Shown here: positions 54,815-63,901 of the stretch, in pieces | Layout: the number at the start of each line of letters is the position of its first letter | How positions within the stretch are numbered: position 1 is the stretch's first letter | Assembly (NCBI RefSeq): GCF_003315595.1 | Contig: NZ_QNQU01000001.1 | Span: 411,105-475,104, forward strand | Direction of reading: 5' to 3' | From: Pedobacter miscanthi | GTDB lineage: Bacteria > Bacteroidota > Bacteroidia > Sphingobacteriales > Sphingobacteriaceae | DNA length: 64,000 nucleotides | Notes under the pieces: model-generated | What the model was told of the DNA's origin: nothing | Database searches by the model: none | What the model saw: the letters and a program-made list of their open reading frames with translations, nothing else | Made by a program: the position numbers and the translations under genes

Positions 54815-56701
54815 CTATTTTTTTTTATTCTTTTTCTTGGGCTCTAACTCAAAATTTTTCCAAGAGATTCCATCAAAGACTTTGGTTAATTTGAAAATAT
54901 CCGATGGTTTTCTAAAAAACCTATACTTTCCTAATATTAGATTTGTTATACTATCGTAACCATCATCTAAAGATAGATATTTTATTCGCGATGTTCCCCT
55001 ACTTAATGATTTTGGTTGTTGAGGAACATTATTTTTAGTTGAATAAAATGCAGTTCCGATAATAGGACATTTAGAAAACCTTTTATCAATTAAACTATAA
55101 AAAAGTGGTTGTTTTACGTAAAATTCATAAAATACAACATTATATTTATTGATATAAAATTCTACCTGAACTGTAGTGTTGGATGAACAAAACTTGATTT
55201 CCTTTAAGAATGCAAGTTTGTCATCATTTTCGAAAAGAATTTTGATAAGTTTATCAATCTCTTTTAAATCTCTTTTGTATGTATTGATGGATGTATTATA
55301 GTGAGATAATGGATGCAGAAGAATGAAGAGATAAGATTGTAAAACATTTAATTCATTTAAAGGTATATCAAAACTTTCAATGAAATTAATACAAAGAGCA
55401 AATACTTTAGATAGTTTATAAGAATCAATTTCTTCGCAATTTATATCTCTAAACAGTTCTTTAGGAAAAACTTCTTTTAATTTACTTTCTAAATATTTTC
55501 GATAATAATTTGCAGATGCTGGGTAGTCAGGGCGGTCATTATTGAATAAATAAAATCTAGCTTTTGCTAAGTCATCATTATTTAATAAGAGAACAGGTAT
55601 ATCTATAATTTCCTTATCAACTTCTTTTTCACCAACATAAATCTCTATTGGCCGCCAGAATTTGGATTTGTTTTTAGATATAAAAAGTTTTTTACAGACA
55701 TCAAAAAAATTCTTGTCATATGTTGACATGAAAATTTGATAATCCGAAAATTCATCAAGTAGTATATTAACGATAGGTATTCTATTTGAGGTATCTAAGC
55801 CAATAAATATGTCATCTAAATATAGCAGCTTATATTCAACTTTATTGGGGAATAGCTTTAATGATGCTAGATATAAACAGATAGCAACTGATGATAATCT
55901 AGCTTCATTTAAGTAATCTTTATAATGATCTCCAAGTTCTTCTGCATTTTTTAGAACTTTGAGTCTCAAATCAGAATTTAAATACCAACTGGATTTACTA
56001 TTGTTAGGATAAATGAAATTTATTTTTTTTAATACAAATTCTATTGTTATGTCTTGTAAATCAAAATATTTCGTGAGATACCTGTTAACGACGACAAAAA
56101 TACTTTTAAGTATCAGTCTTAAGCTTGCGTCAAAATCATCGATTTTATTTAGACCTATTTTATGACACCTACTTTTCCTTGTTCTTGCATCATCTATCAA
56201 ATTTTTAATTAAAAAAGAGTATTGTGAACCTAAACTAGTAGACACTCCAGTTGAGACAGGGATAAATTCTCTCAATAAATTTATTATAATAAGGTTAAAC
56301 AGATTCGGATTCGGCTCAGACTTCAAATAAATTTTTAACAAATCAGTATAATCAAGAAATCCATTAAGTAAGGAAGAATCTTTAATAAACGGTACATTAT
56401 TATTTGATCCAACATTTGATGTGCTAAATACTTCAGATGCTGTAATCTTTCCATCAGAGTCATTAATTTCCGAGAATGTTACCTCAAAATGGCCATCCTT
56501 ACTTTTATTAAATAAATTTCTAGAAAAATCTATTGGTGATATCGAACTCTTAAAAAATTGGTGGAATGACTTAAAAAGTGAAGACTTACCCGAACCATTT
56601 TCTCCATATATTATTAAATTTTCTCCAGTTGGAAGATCAATTTTATATTCATCAAAGTAAGCTCGGCAATTTTGAAGGTTGATATTAGTTATTTTTTTCA
56701 T
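54815..56701 (-). CDS. SMC/RecF-type ABC ATPase of the DUF262 module
   Basis: This 628-residue cytosolic protein has Walker A GENGSGKS (33-40), an ABC-signature-like stretch NEARLSSVAIC (265-275) and Walker B LLYLDDIFIGLD (292-303). Spacing between them is about 220 residues, typical of RecF/SMC-like ATPases with a short helical insert. The switch position reads STYDK (326-330), with Tyr where the H-loop His usually stands. The C-terminal half has ANYYRKYLESKLKEVF and LHPLSHYNTSIN segments, resembling defence ATPases of the RloC/AAA_13 class. It overlaps the DUF262 gene by 17 bp. DNA is markedly AT-rich. Confidence 0.85.
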   Translation of the reverse strand: MKKITNINLQNCRAYFDEYKIDLPTGENLIIYGENGSGKSSLFKSFHQFFKSSISPIDFSRNLFNKSKDGHFEVTFSEINDSDGKITASEVFSTSNVGSNNNVPFIKDSSLLNGFLDYTDLLKIYLKSEPNPNLFNLIIINLLREFIPVSTGVSTSLGSQYSFLIKNLIDDARTRKSRCHKIGLNKIDDFDASLRLILKSIFVVVNRYLTKYFDLQDITIEFVLKKINFIYPNNSKSSWYLNSDLRLKVLKNAEELGDHYKDYLNEARLSSVAICLYLASLKLFPNKVEYKLLYLDDIFIGLDTSNRIPIVNILLDEFSDYQIFMSTYDKNFFDVCKKLFISKNKSKFWRPIEIYVGEKEVDKEIIDIPVLLLNNDDLAKARFYLFNNDRPDYPASANYYRKYLESKLKEVFPKELFRDINCEEIDSYKLSKVFALCINFIESFDIPLNELNVLQSYLFILLHPLSHYNTSINTYKRDLKEIDKLIKILFENDDKLAFLKEIKFCSSNTTVQVEFYINKYNVVFYEFYVKQPLFYSLIDKRFSKCPIIGTAFYSTKNNVPQQPKSLSRGTSRIKYLSLDDGYDSITNLILGKYRFFRKPSDIFKLTKVFDGISWKNFELEPKKKNKKK

Positions 56702-59696
56702 TTGAACTAAATAAATAATTCATCCGTAAAATAAAGCTTGAAATTTGAGAATCAGTCCCAGAGAAAACATTATATACTCGTACAGAATTAGAATCAAACG
56801 CTAATTCGCTATTTATATAATCAAGAAGATCAAGAATATTTATCTCTTCGACTAGATAACTGTTGCTAACAGCTAAGAATCGGATTATATTGTTAATGAT
56901 ATTTATATAATAAACTTTTATATTTTGATCTTCTTCAGTTAAGATAAATCTGTAGATTCGCTTAAAGATTTCGTTATATTTAGCTTCCAAAATAGGTATC
57001 TCAATATCCCCTATACTCGTTCTAGAAGTTTTTTTATTGTATGGACCATAAAGTTCAAATGCTGTTTTGGATGACAAGAATAAATATATGTACTCATATG
57101 AAAATCCAGCTCGCTTTATATTAAGAACAATATTAACATCATCAGTATAATAGCCCCCAGTGTTGAAATACACTTCGAAATTTTCTAATGAAAGAATATT
57201 TTTTATAAAAATATTTTCGCTTTCAAATATTTTCTTATATTTTTTTAGAGATTCATCGTCAGCATAGATGTTAAATCTTTCACTTTTAATATTACTTTCG
57301 TAGCTATTATATTTCCTGACAAACTGTTCACCCTGATCCTTTTTAGTAGCAGGCTCTATTAGTTCTCGATCGATACCTTTACTAAATGAAACTATATTTT
57401 CTAATTTAATTTTCTCAATAGCTGTCTTCGAAACTTTTTCACCATGCCGTTTTTTAAATTTGCTCACAGATTTGTTAAATTCATCAATATTCTTGATATT
57501 ATTCATCTGATTAAATAGCCCACGAATGTCGCTGATTATTTCATTTCCCCGTTTAATTATATCTTGGATATTTATTTCGTTAATAAAGTACCATAGTGCA
57601 TATAATGACTGTTGTGTTCTTCTACCATTATCTACGCAAAGTAGATAATCCATATTCAATGCATGGCTTTTTTGTGAGCCATTAGATACTAAAAGTTTTA
57701 ATTTTCTAATAAAATCAGCCTCAAAGATATTCGAAGCAAGTATCAATTTCTTAGGTTCATTTTCCAAAACTCTTGTCAGATCTGGTTTAGATTTTAATCT
57801 GAAGTTGATTTTATTACTAACTTTATAATAATCAAGAGCATCGTATGATTTGACCAAATCAGTTGAATTTAAAAATTGGTTATGTAGATAAATTAATGCT
57901 GTCAGAATGTTTTCGTTTTCCATCCTAGTGGTCATTTTTCTAAAATAAAACCAGTCTTTATTATTGTTGTATACGTCTTTTATAGTGTCAATCAAATCTC
58001 TAGAAATATATGAATTCCACATCTCAAAAGAGTCAATTTTGATTGGATATGGCTTATAGTTGAGTCTAATAAATAGATCAACAGGATCAAATTTATCATT
58101 ATATTTAGCATCTATCTCAACGACCCATAAGTCATAATTTTTAATTTTTTCCTGATATTCAGGGCTTAAATCTTTGAACTTTTTAGAAGTTAGATCAGCT
58201 AAAATACTATTTTTAAGATTTAAAGAATAATCATCTTTCTTAGTTGATTCAAATTCATTATCCGTATTTATAAAGTCTTCACCTAAGAACCCTAAGATAG
58301 TTAATAGTCTTTGTTGACCGTCAATTACTTCAGATACACCATCTTCATTTTTATACACGAAAATTGGAGGAATTTTTATACCTAACAAAATGCTCTCAAT
58401 GATTGATGATGCTTTTCTTTTGTCTATTACCTCGTTTCTTTGATATTGCGGACGTATGATAAATTTTTGCCTCTTCATTGATCTAATAATATCATCAATC
58501 GATGTTGAAGAAGGCTCAGGCTTGTTTATCCTTAAATCATCAAATCTCAACACTTCATTATTGTCTAAAGAACTATTGATTTCGCTGATCTGATCATTAA
58601 AGACAATTGAATCTTTCAAGTATACATTAAAATTAATTCCAAATAAACTCTTAAAAATTTTTGATATATTTTCGTAACGATTTTTTATGTTGATGGCAAA
58701 TGAACTTCTGTCCATTTTATAACTGTCTATATTTACATCAAGATATTTTACAATTTTTGCAATATCTTCTTTTGATATCTTTAAATTTCCAGTTTCTTTT
58801 TTGAAAATCGATAACGCCCAAAATAGACAATCAGAAATTAGCCGATTATAATCCTCCTTAGAATCCATCTTTTTATAGATGACATCAAGAATATTGATTT
58901 TAGTAATAAAATTGTTTCTTAAATCTTCTAAATCTATTGTTTCAATATCATCATATAGATATTCATAAAATTGATTAACTATATTGCTTTTTTTTATCGC
59001 ATAATATTTTATTGGAATATTTTCTATTACCAACAGCTGTCTTATCTTTTTTAAGAGAACTTCTTCATTAAACTTCTCAAAATGAAACAACTGTTTTAAT
59101 ATATCAAATATTCTTTTATCACTAATTACCTCAGTCTTAAAGAAGTGATTTACATCATCATATAAAAACTCCGCTTTATCTATCTCATTTGTTTTTAAGG
59201 GCGTAATTCCAGAGTTATATCTCTTAAATATTTCCTTTTTAACTTTATCTTCAATGGAATCGTTAATTCCTTCCTTAGTATTAAAACTAAACTCAATGAT
59301 TCTTAACTTTGTCTCCCAAATTAAATCCTTATATTTCTTGTCAAGACTTTCATAATTTTTGTTGATAAAATCTTTTGTATTAAGTTTTTTTAACCCTGTT
59401 CGTTTTAATTTAAACTCATTTTTTATAAATCTAAGAATCGTCTCATATCGTTGCCTTCCATCAATTACTTCAACTTTGGATATTTTTTTAAAATATATCA
59501 ATGGGGGTATCTCAGTTCCTAATAGGATACTTTCTATGAAATATGTAGCTTTTTCATCATCCCATACGTAATTTCTTTGATAAAATGGCTTATAGTTTGT
59601 GTTTTTCAGTTTATCATCATTACGAAACAACGAATCAATCGATACAGTTTTAGAGTCGATTTTTAATTTGTTTTCAAAAACTTCTTTAATATTCAT
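56685..59696 (-). CDS. Tandem DUF262 protein with C-terminal target-recognition-like domain
   Basis: This 1003-residue protein carries two DUF262 modules. The first has FYQRNYVW (38-45), VIDGRQR (77-83) and RYNSGITPLKTNEI (159-172). The second has QYQRNEVID (417-425), VIDGQQR (457-463) and IRLNYKPYPIKIDSFEMW (543-560). DUF262 domains of GmrSD and SspE are ParB-like nucleotidases linked to DNA cleavage. Residues about 770-905 (GGYYTDDVNIVL, YEYIYLFLSSKTAFELYG, SRTSIGDIEIPIL) resemble the C-terminal specificity domain of TaqI-like methyltransferases. I find no HNH/DUF1524 motif. Its stop overlaps the ATPase start by 17 bp. Role: DNA-targeting defence, inferred. Confidence 0.85.
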   Translation of the reverse strand: MNIKEVFENKLKIDSKTVSIDSLFRNDDKLKNTNYKPFYQRNYVWDDEKATYFIESILLGTEIPPLIYFKKISKVEVIDGRQRYETILRFIKNEFKLKRTGLKKLNTKDFINKNYESLDKKYKDLIWETKLRIIEFSFNTKEGINDSIEDKVKKEIFKRYNSGITPLKTNEIDKAEFLYDDVNHFFKTEVISDKRIFDILKQLFHFEKFNEEVLLKKIRQLLVIENIPIKYYAIKKSNIVNQFYEYLYDDIETIDLEDLRNNFITKINILDVIYKKMDSKEDYNRLISDCLFWALSIFKKETGNLKISKEDIAKIVKYLDVNIDSYKMDRSSFAINIKNRYENISKIFKSLFGINFNVYLKDSIVFNDQISEINSSLDNNEVLRFDDLRINKPEPSSTSIDDIIRSMKRQKFIIRPQYQRNEVIDKRKASSIIESILLGIKIPPIFVYKNEDGVSEVIDGQQRLLTILGFLGEDFINTDNEFESTKKDDYSLNLKNSILADLTSKKFKDLSPEYQEKIKNYDLWVVEIDAKYNDKFDPVDLFIRLNYKPYPIKIDSFEMWNSYISRDLIDTIKDVYNNNKDWFYFRKMTTRMENENILTALIYLHNQFLNSTDLVKSYDALDYYKVSNKINFRLKSKPDLTRVLENEPKKLILASNIFEADFIRKLKLLVSNGSQKSHALNMDYLLCVDNGRRTQQSLYALWYFINEINIQDIIKRGNEIISDIRGLFNQMNNIKNIDEFNKSVSKFKKRHGEKVSKTAIEKIKLENIVSFSKGIDRELIEPATKKDQGEQFVRKYNSYESNIKSERFNIYADDESLKKYKKIFESENIFIKNILSLENFEVYFNTGGYYTDDVNIVLNIKRAGFSYEYIYLFLSSKTAFELYGPYNKKTSRTSIGDIEIPILEAKYNEIFKRIYRFILTEEDQNIKVYYINIINNIIRFLAVSNSYLVEEINILDLLDYINSELAFDSNSVRVYNVFSGTDSQISSFILRMNYLFSSNEKNN

Positions 59697-60019
59697 AGTT
59701 TGTTAAATAGAAATATTCACTTTGATAACATTAATCAAAATAGTTTGGTAAATGAGCTCTAAATATACAAATATACTGGTCTTCTTGTATGAATGAACGA
59801 TTGCATTCTGTTTAAACAATTAAGATCTTTATTTTTTATTAATTAGATCTTAAGGTTAAGACGTAAAATTCATTGGAACAAATCGAGTCAAAATATTAGC
59901 GACATGAACGGCACAAAAAATTAGTTGGTATATAGGCATTATCTATTGCTGTTTAATAACTATCAATAAATAAAAAATTGAAAACGATTCATTTTCAACG
60001 CTTTTAAGTAATGTTATCA
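59697..60019. other. Promoter region of the DUF262-ATPase operon
   Basis: AT-rich 323-bp gap between hsdR (stop at 60020) and the DUF262 start. It includes the predicted -7 element at 59768-59775 and no gene. Confidence 0.5.
59768..59775 (-). promoter_or_regulatory. Candidate -7 promoter element of the DUF262 operon
   Basis: On the minus strand TATATTTG matches TAnnTTTG exactly and lies 72 bp before the DUF262 ATG, a plausible leader length. A -33 TTTG element is not clear. It would separate DUF262-ATPase transcription from hsdR. Confidence 0.45.
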
Positions 60020-62869
60020 TTACGCCGCCATGCCGTTCATAAAAGTATCAACAAAACCTTTAATTCGGGATATAATCCTTTCCCCCAACTTCCTGCGATG
60101 TAAGAGAGTGGGTTTTTCACCATCAATAAGTTTTAGCACCTCGTCCAAAAGCGGCTCGCGTTCTGCGAAAAGATAATTTTCGATCAATTTTTCTGTTTTC
60201 TCAGCTGAAAGATTTTCCTCTTCCACCAATCTGAAGAACTCTTTTTTCTGTTCATCACCCCAGAATTTCTCAAACTCGGGAACAATATCCTCTGCATCTT
60301 CGATTTCAGGCAGGTTTTGTGAAATAAACCGGTCTATCAGCTCACGCTTGCTGCGCAGGGAAACCTGCGTACTGAGCAGATTGGAAATCTCCTCTTCTAT
60401 CGATTTCCTGTCTGCTTTTCTGTCCTTGGATTTTAACCTGATCAGCAGCTGTATGATATAGGTAACATTTATCGTATCCCGTCTGATCAGCTCCAGCTCA
60501 AAATCAATGTCATCGAGTATGGAAGCTTTATCACTGCCGCCCTTGTGGACAATACTATCTTTAATATCCTGGTATTTGCTGCTATAATCTGCAAATAACT
60601 GTTCATCGATACATAGATCTTCCCAATCAAACTCGCTGTAATGGCTCATTTTCTTGTACAAGCGCATAATCGCACGGAAAGCCAGGATGAACTTCATTTG
60701 GTCTTCTTCGGTGTAAAGCTTATCTACATATTCAACGCTTGGCACCAGCTCCAGCATCTTTTCCCCTGTGCCGTTAAAGACCTCCACATAGTGGCTATAA
60801 GGTTCAACTATGATTTCATCGATTGCATCCTTATTGCTGAAAAGCGTAATCGCCTCATCGGTCCTATCCTTCAGGTTGCGGAAGCATACTATATTGCCCT
60901 GGGTTTTATTCTTGTCAAAAGTCCTGTTGGTTCTGCTGAAGGCTTGGATCAGACCGTGATAACGCAGGTTCTTATCCACGTAAAGAGTATTGACATATTT
61001 GCTGTCGAAACCGGTGAGAAACATATTAGCGACCAATAGGATATCGAGCTCATTGAATTTCGCCTTCTTGGCAATATCGTTATAATAATTATAGAAACTT
61101 AAACTGTCCCTTGTACTGTGTGAGGTGCCATATAATCTGTTAAAATCAACGATATAATTATCCAACAGTTCCCTGCGGTGCGGTTTTATACCATTCCCGC
61201 CAGCAGCGGTTAAATCAGTAACCTCAAAATTAATCTCTTCCTCGTTCTGCGCAAAACTGAAAATGGTTGCCACTTTCAGCCCATGCTCACCGAGCAGTCC
61301 CTTTTTTCTAAAGATCTCATAATACTGGATGACCGCATCAATATCCTGAACACACATCATTGCACAGAAGCTACCCCTTTGGCTCTTTTGGGAATGCTGC
61401 TCGATAATATAATCTACAATCGCCTCTTTACGTTCGGGAGCTTCAAATACCTCCGTCTCATTAATATCTTCAACCTTTAGGTCGATAATATGCTCCTTCT
61501 TTTTGAAGGTCTGGATATATTCAACTGAGAAACGCAGTACATTTTCATCCCTGATCGCATCTGTGATCACATATTTGTGCAGGCATTTGCCAAAGAGACT
61601 CGAGGTTGTTTTCTCCCCATCCGCGTTTTCTGCCAGTATGGGTGTACCGGTAAAACCAAAAAGCTGGATATTGTCAAAAAATGACACAATATTTCTGTGG
61701 GTAACGCCAAACTGTGATCGATGGCACTCATCAAATATAAACACCATCCTCTGGTGCTGGATCTTTGCCATCCTGGTTATGTTCCGGCCGGAGATCGCGT
61801 TGTTGAGCTTTTGTATCGTTGTGACAATGATGGGAATATCCGGATCATTAAATTTGCGTATCAGGTCTTCTGTGTTGTCGGCCGCGCTAACGCAGCCTTT
61901 ACTGAATTTATCATACTCCTGGTTGGTCTGGTAATCAAGGTCCTTGCGATCAACCACGAACACCACTTTCCTTATTGCAGGGATCTTCGCCAGGATCTGG
62001 CTGGCCTTAAAGCTTGTCAGCGTCTTACCACTGCCTGTAGTATGCCATATATAACCGTTCTTTTGAATATCATAGCCATTAAGCACGGTGTTTTCAATAA
62101 CCTTTTTAAGAATGTTCTCAACCGCATAATATTGGTAAGGTCTTAGAACCATCAGTTTCTTCTCGGTTTCATTCAGAACAATGTATTTACATATCATCTT
62201 GCTCACGTGGCATGGTTCCAAAAACACATCAGTAAATTCGTTCAAAATATTGTTAAGTGGCCTGTTATCCTCGTCGGCCCATTGAAATGTCTGTAGGTAT
62301 TCCTGTTTGTGGCTACCAAAATTGGAGAAATATTTGGTATTGACCCCGTTGCTGATCACAAATAGCTGTATAAAATGGAAGAGTCCCTGCCCGGCTCCAA
62401 AACTATGCTTCTGGTACCTGTTGATCTGGTTAAATGCCTCCTTCATTTCCAGTCCCCTCTTTTTGAGTTCAATCTGGACCACAGGCAAACCATTGATCAA
62501 TATGGTAACATCGTAACGGTTCTTGTATTCCCCCTCCTGACTGATCTGGTTGGTAATCTGGTACTGGTTCTGGCACCAGTGTTCCACGTTGAGAAATTCA
62601 AAGTAAAGGTTTTCACCATTGTCACGGATAATATGATGTTTTTTTTCACGCAGAAGTTTGGCCTTTTCAAACACTGAACCTTTGTTCAGTATATTGACTA
62701 CCTTTTCAAATTCCTCCGGTGAAAGAGTAATCCCATTGTGCTTTTCCAATTGCACTTTCAAATTGGAGAGCAATGATTTTTCATTGGCAATGGAAACAAA
62801 CTGGTAACCCAGTTTCTGCAGCTGTAGTACAAGCTGCTCCTCTAAGATCTGTTCTGACTGTTTAGACAT
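60020..62869 (-). CDS. hsdR: Type I restriction endonuclease subunit R (HsdR)
   Basis: This 949-residue protein starts MSKQSEQILEEQLVLQL (the Met at 62869 is preferred to 62926, which adds 19 unrelated residues). The PD-(D/E)xK nuclease core is RYDVTILINGLPVVQIELKKRG (Asp120, Glu134, Lys136). SF2 translocase motifs follow: Walker A TTGSGKT (277-283), DECH (380-383) and FGFTGTPI. The C-terminal helical domain binds HsdM/S. HsdR cleaves only with HsdM and HsdS, neither of which is in this window. A tyrosine recombinase lies 105 bp upstream on the same strand. Confidence 0.95.
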   Translation of the reverse strand: MSKQSEQILEEQLVLQLQKLGYQFVSIANEKSLLSNLKVQLEKHNGITLSPEEFEKVVNILNKGSVFEKAKLLREKKHHIIRDNGENLYFEFLNVEHWCQNQYQITNQISQEGEYKNRYDVTILINGLPVVQIELKKRGLEMKEAFNQINRYQKHSFGAGQGLFHFIQLFVISNGVNTKYFSNFGSHKQEYLQTFQWADEDNRPLNNILNEFTDVFLEPCHVSKMICKYIVLNETEKKLMVLRPYQYYAVENILKKVIENTVLNGYDIQKNGYIWHTTGSGKTLTSFKASQILAKIPAIRKVVFVVDRKDLDYQTNQEYDKFSKGCVSAADNTEDLIRKFNDPDIPIIVTTIQKLNNAISGRNITRMAKIQHQRMVFIFDECHRSQFGVTHRNIVSFFDNIQLFGFTGTPILAENADGEKTTSSLFGKCLHKYVITDAIRDENVLRFSVEYIQTFKKKEHIIDLKVEDINETEVFEAPERKEAIVDYIIEQHSQKSQRGSFCAMMCVQDIDAVIQYYEIFRKKGLLGEHGLKVATIFSFAQNEEEINFEVTDLTAAGGNGIKPHRRELLDNYIVDFNRLYGTSHSTRDSLSFYNYYNDIAKKAKFNELDILLVANMFLTGFDSKYVNTLYVDKNLRYHGLIQAFSRTNRTFDKNKTQGNIVCFRNLKDRTDEAITLFSNKDAIDEIIVEPYSHYVEVFNGTGEKMLELVPSVEYVDKLYTEEDQMKFILAFRAIMRLYKKMSHYSEFDWEDLCIDEQLFADYSSKYQDIKDSIVHKGGSDKASILDDIDFELELIRRDTINVTYIIQLLIRLKSKDRKADRKSIEEEISNLLSTQVSLRSKRELIDRFISQNLPEIEDAEDIVPEFEKFWGDEQKKEFFRLVEEENLSAEKTEKLIENYLFAEREPLLDEVLKLIDGEKPTLLHRRKLGERIISRIKGFVDTFMNGMAA

Positions 62870-62902
62870 ATGTTGAAAGCTTGCGGTGAAAGTAAACATA
62901 CT

Positions 62903-62960
62903 ATTCGAGGATTGAAAAAGAAACACATAAAAAATGCCTGCTTTGTTCCAATCCCCGAAT
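62903..62960. repeat. Imperfect inverted repeat between recombinase and hsdR
   Basis: ATTCGAGGATTG (62903-62914) and CAATCCCCGAAT (62949-62960) match in 11 of 12 inverted positions, with 34 nt between. It fills the intergenic gap. It could be a loose terminator or a recombinase-related site; evidence is limited to the repeat. Confidence 0.6.
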
Positions 62961-62974
62961 CAAAAAACTTACGC

Positions 62975-63901
62975 CTACCTCAGCGCACGGAACATCTGGT
63001 CAATACATTTCTTCTTCTGCTCGTGATCGGGATGCACGTATAGGTTCAATGTAGTACTGATACTGGAGTGGCCAGGCAATACGCTTACAGTTTTATAGTC
63101 GCACTTGCTTTCGATACACCTGGTGGCAAAGCTATGCCTAAGCCCATGAAATTTCAACCTGGGCATATTCAGTTCCTGCATCAACTTCATGTAATAACTC
63201 CTATAGGTCCGTGGTTCAGTCGGTTTTATTTCGTTCGTCAGTACAAAAAATGAACTTTTGACTATTTTTTTAATAGGCTTTAGTAGCTTCAATAGGTCCC
63301 GGCTCATCGGAATATCCCGTATCGAATTCCGGGTTTTCGGGCTATCCAGTATCAGTTCTGTCCTCCGCTCATCCCCATCTATCACGTAAATACGTTGAAT
63401 GGTCCTTCTTACCCTGATAACGCCCATCTCAGTGTCCACATCCTCCCAGGTCAGGGCACACAGTTCACCAATACGAACTCCCGCGCTTAAGCTTATGAAT
63501 ATCCCCAGATTCCTGAATGTAAAATTGGCCTCCACATAAGCCATGACCTTTTTCTGGTCAGCCCGGTTGAGCACATCTGTTTTCTTCATAATCCTGTCGA
63601 CTGGAAACTGTATATCAAATGGCTTGTATTCCTGAAGTCCCAACTTGGCACCAAACTTCATAATCATTTTTAGAACGATCAGGATGTCCTTTATGGATTT
63701 CTGACTGAGTCCATGATCTACTTTCTGCAACACAAAACGCTGAACATCGTTCTCTGAAATATCACAACAGTCTCCGAATGACGGCAAAAGGTGGTTTTCG
63801 ATAAGTAACACATAGGCTGAAAAGCTTGATTTTTTGATGTACTGTTTTTTGTCGGCCATCCATAACTGGATAACTTCTGCAATCTTCTTTTTTGATGTCA
63901 T
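62975..63901 (-). CDS. Tyrosine recombinase, probable hsdS shuffling recombinase
   Basis: This 308-residue phage-integrase-family recombinase has an N-terminal SAM-like core-binding domain (1-100). The catalytic domain contains AGVRIGELCALTW (Arg box I), HGLRHSFATR (His-x-x-Arg box II), GHSSISTTLNLYVHP (His and Tyr; Tyr near 292). Bacteroidetes type I restriction loci often place such a recombinase between hsdS and hsdR, where it inverts hsdS segments. Here it sits directly upstream of hsdR. It could instead be an ICE integrase. Its start is 99 bp from the window edge. Confidence 0.9.
   Translation of the reverse strand: MTSKKKIAEVIQLWMADKKQYIKKSSFSAYVLLIENHLLPSFGDCCDISENDVQRFVLQKVDHGLSQKSIKDILIVLKMIMKFGAKLGLQEYKPFDIQFPVDRIMKKTDVLNRADQKKVMAYVEANFTFRNLGIFISLSAGVRIGELCALTWEDVDTEMGVIRVRRTIQRIYVIDGDERRTELILDSPKTRNSIRDIPMSRDLLKLLKPIKKIVKSSFFVLTNEIKPTEPRTYRSYYMKLMQELNMPRLKFHGLRHSFATRCIESKCDYKTVSVLPGHSSISTTLNLYVHPDHEQKKKCIDQMFRALR

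Noticed and set aside
61503..62146. Overlapping plus-strand frames of 141-143 codons
   Set aside because: Antisense to hsdR, through its helicase motifs.
62975..63901. The recombinase as the certain integrase of the ICE
   Set aside because: It is immediately beside hsdR, a common place for an hsdS-inverting recombinase, and no attachment repeat is visible. The ICE role is left open rather than asserted.
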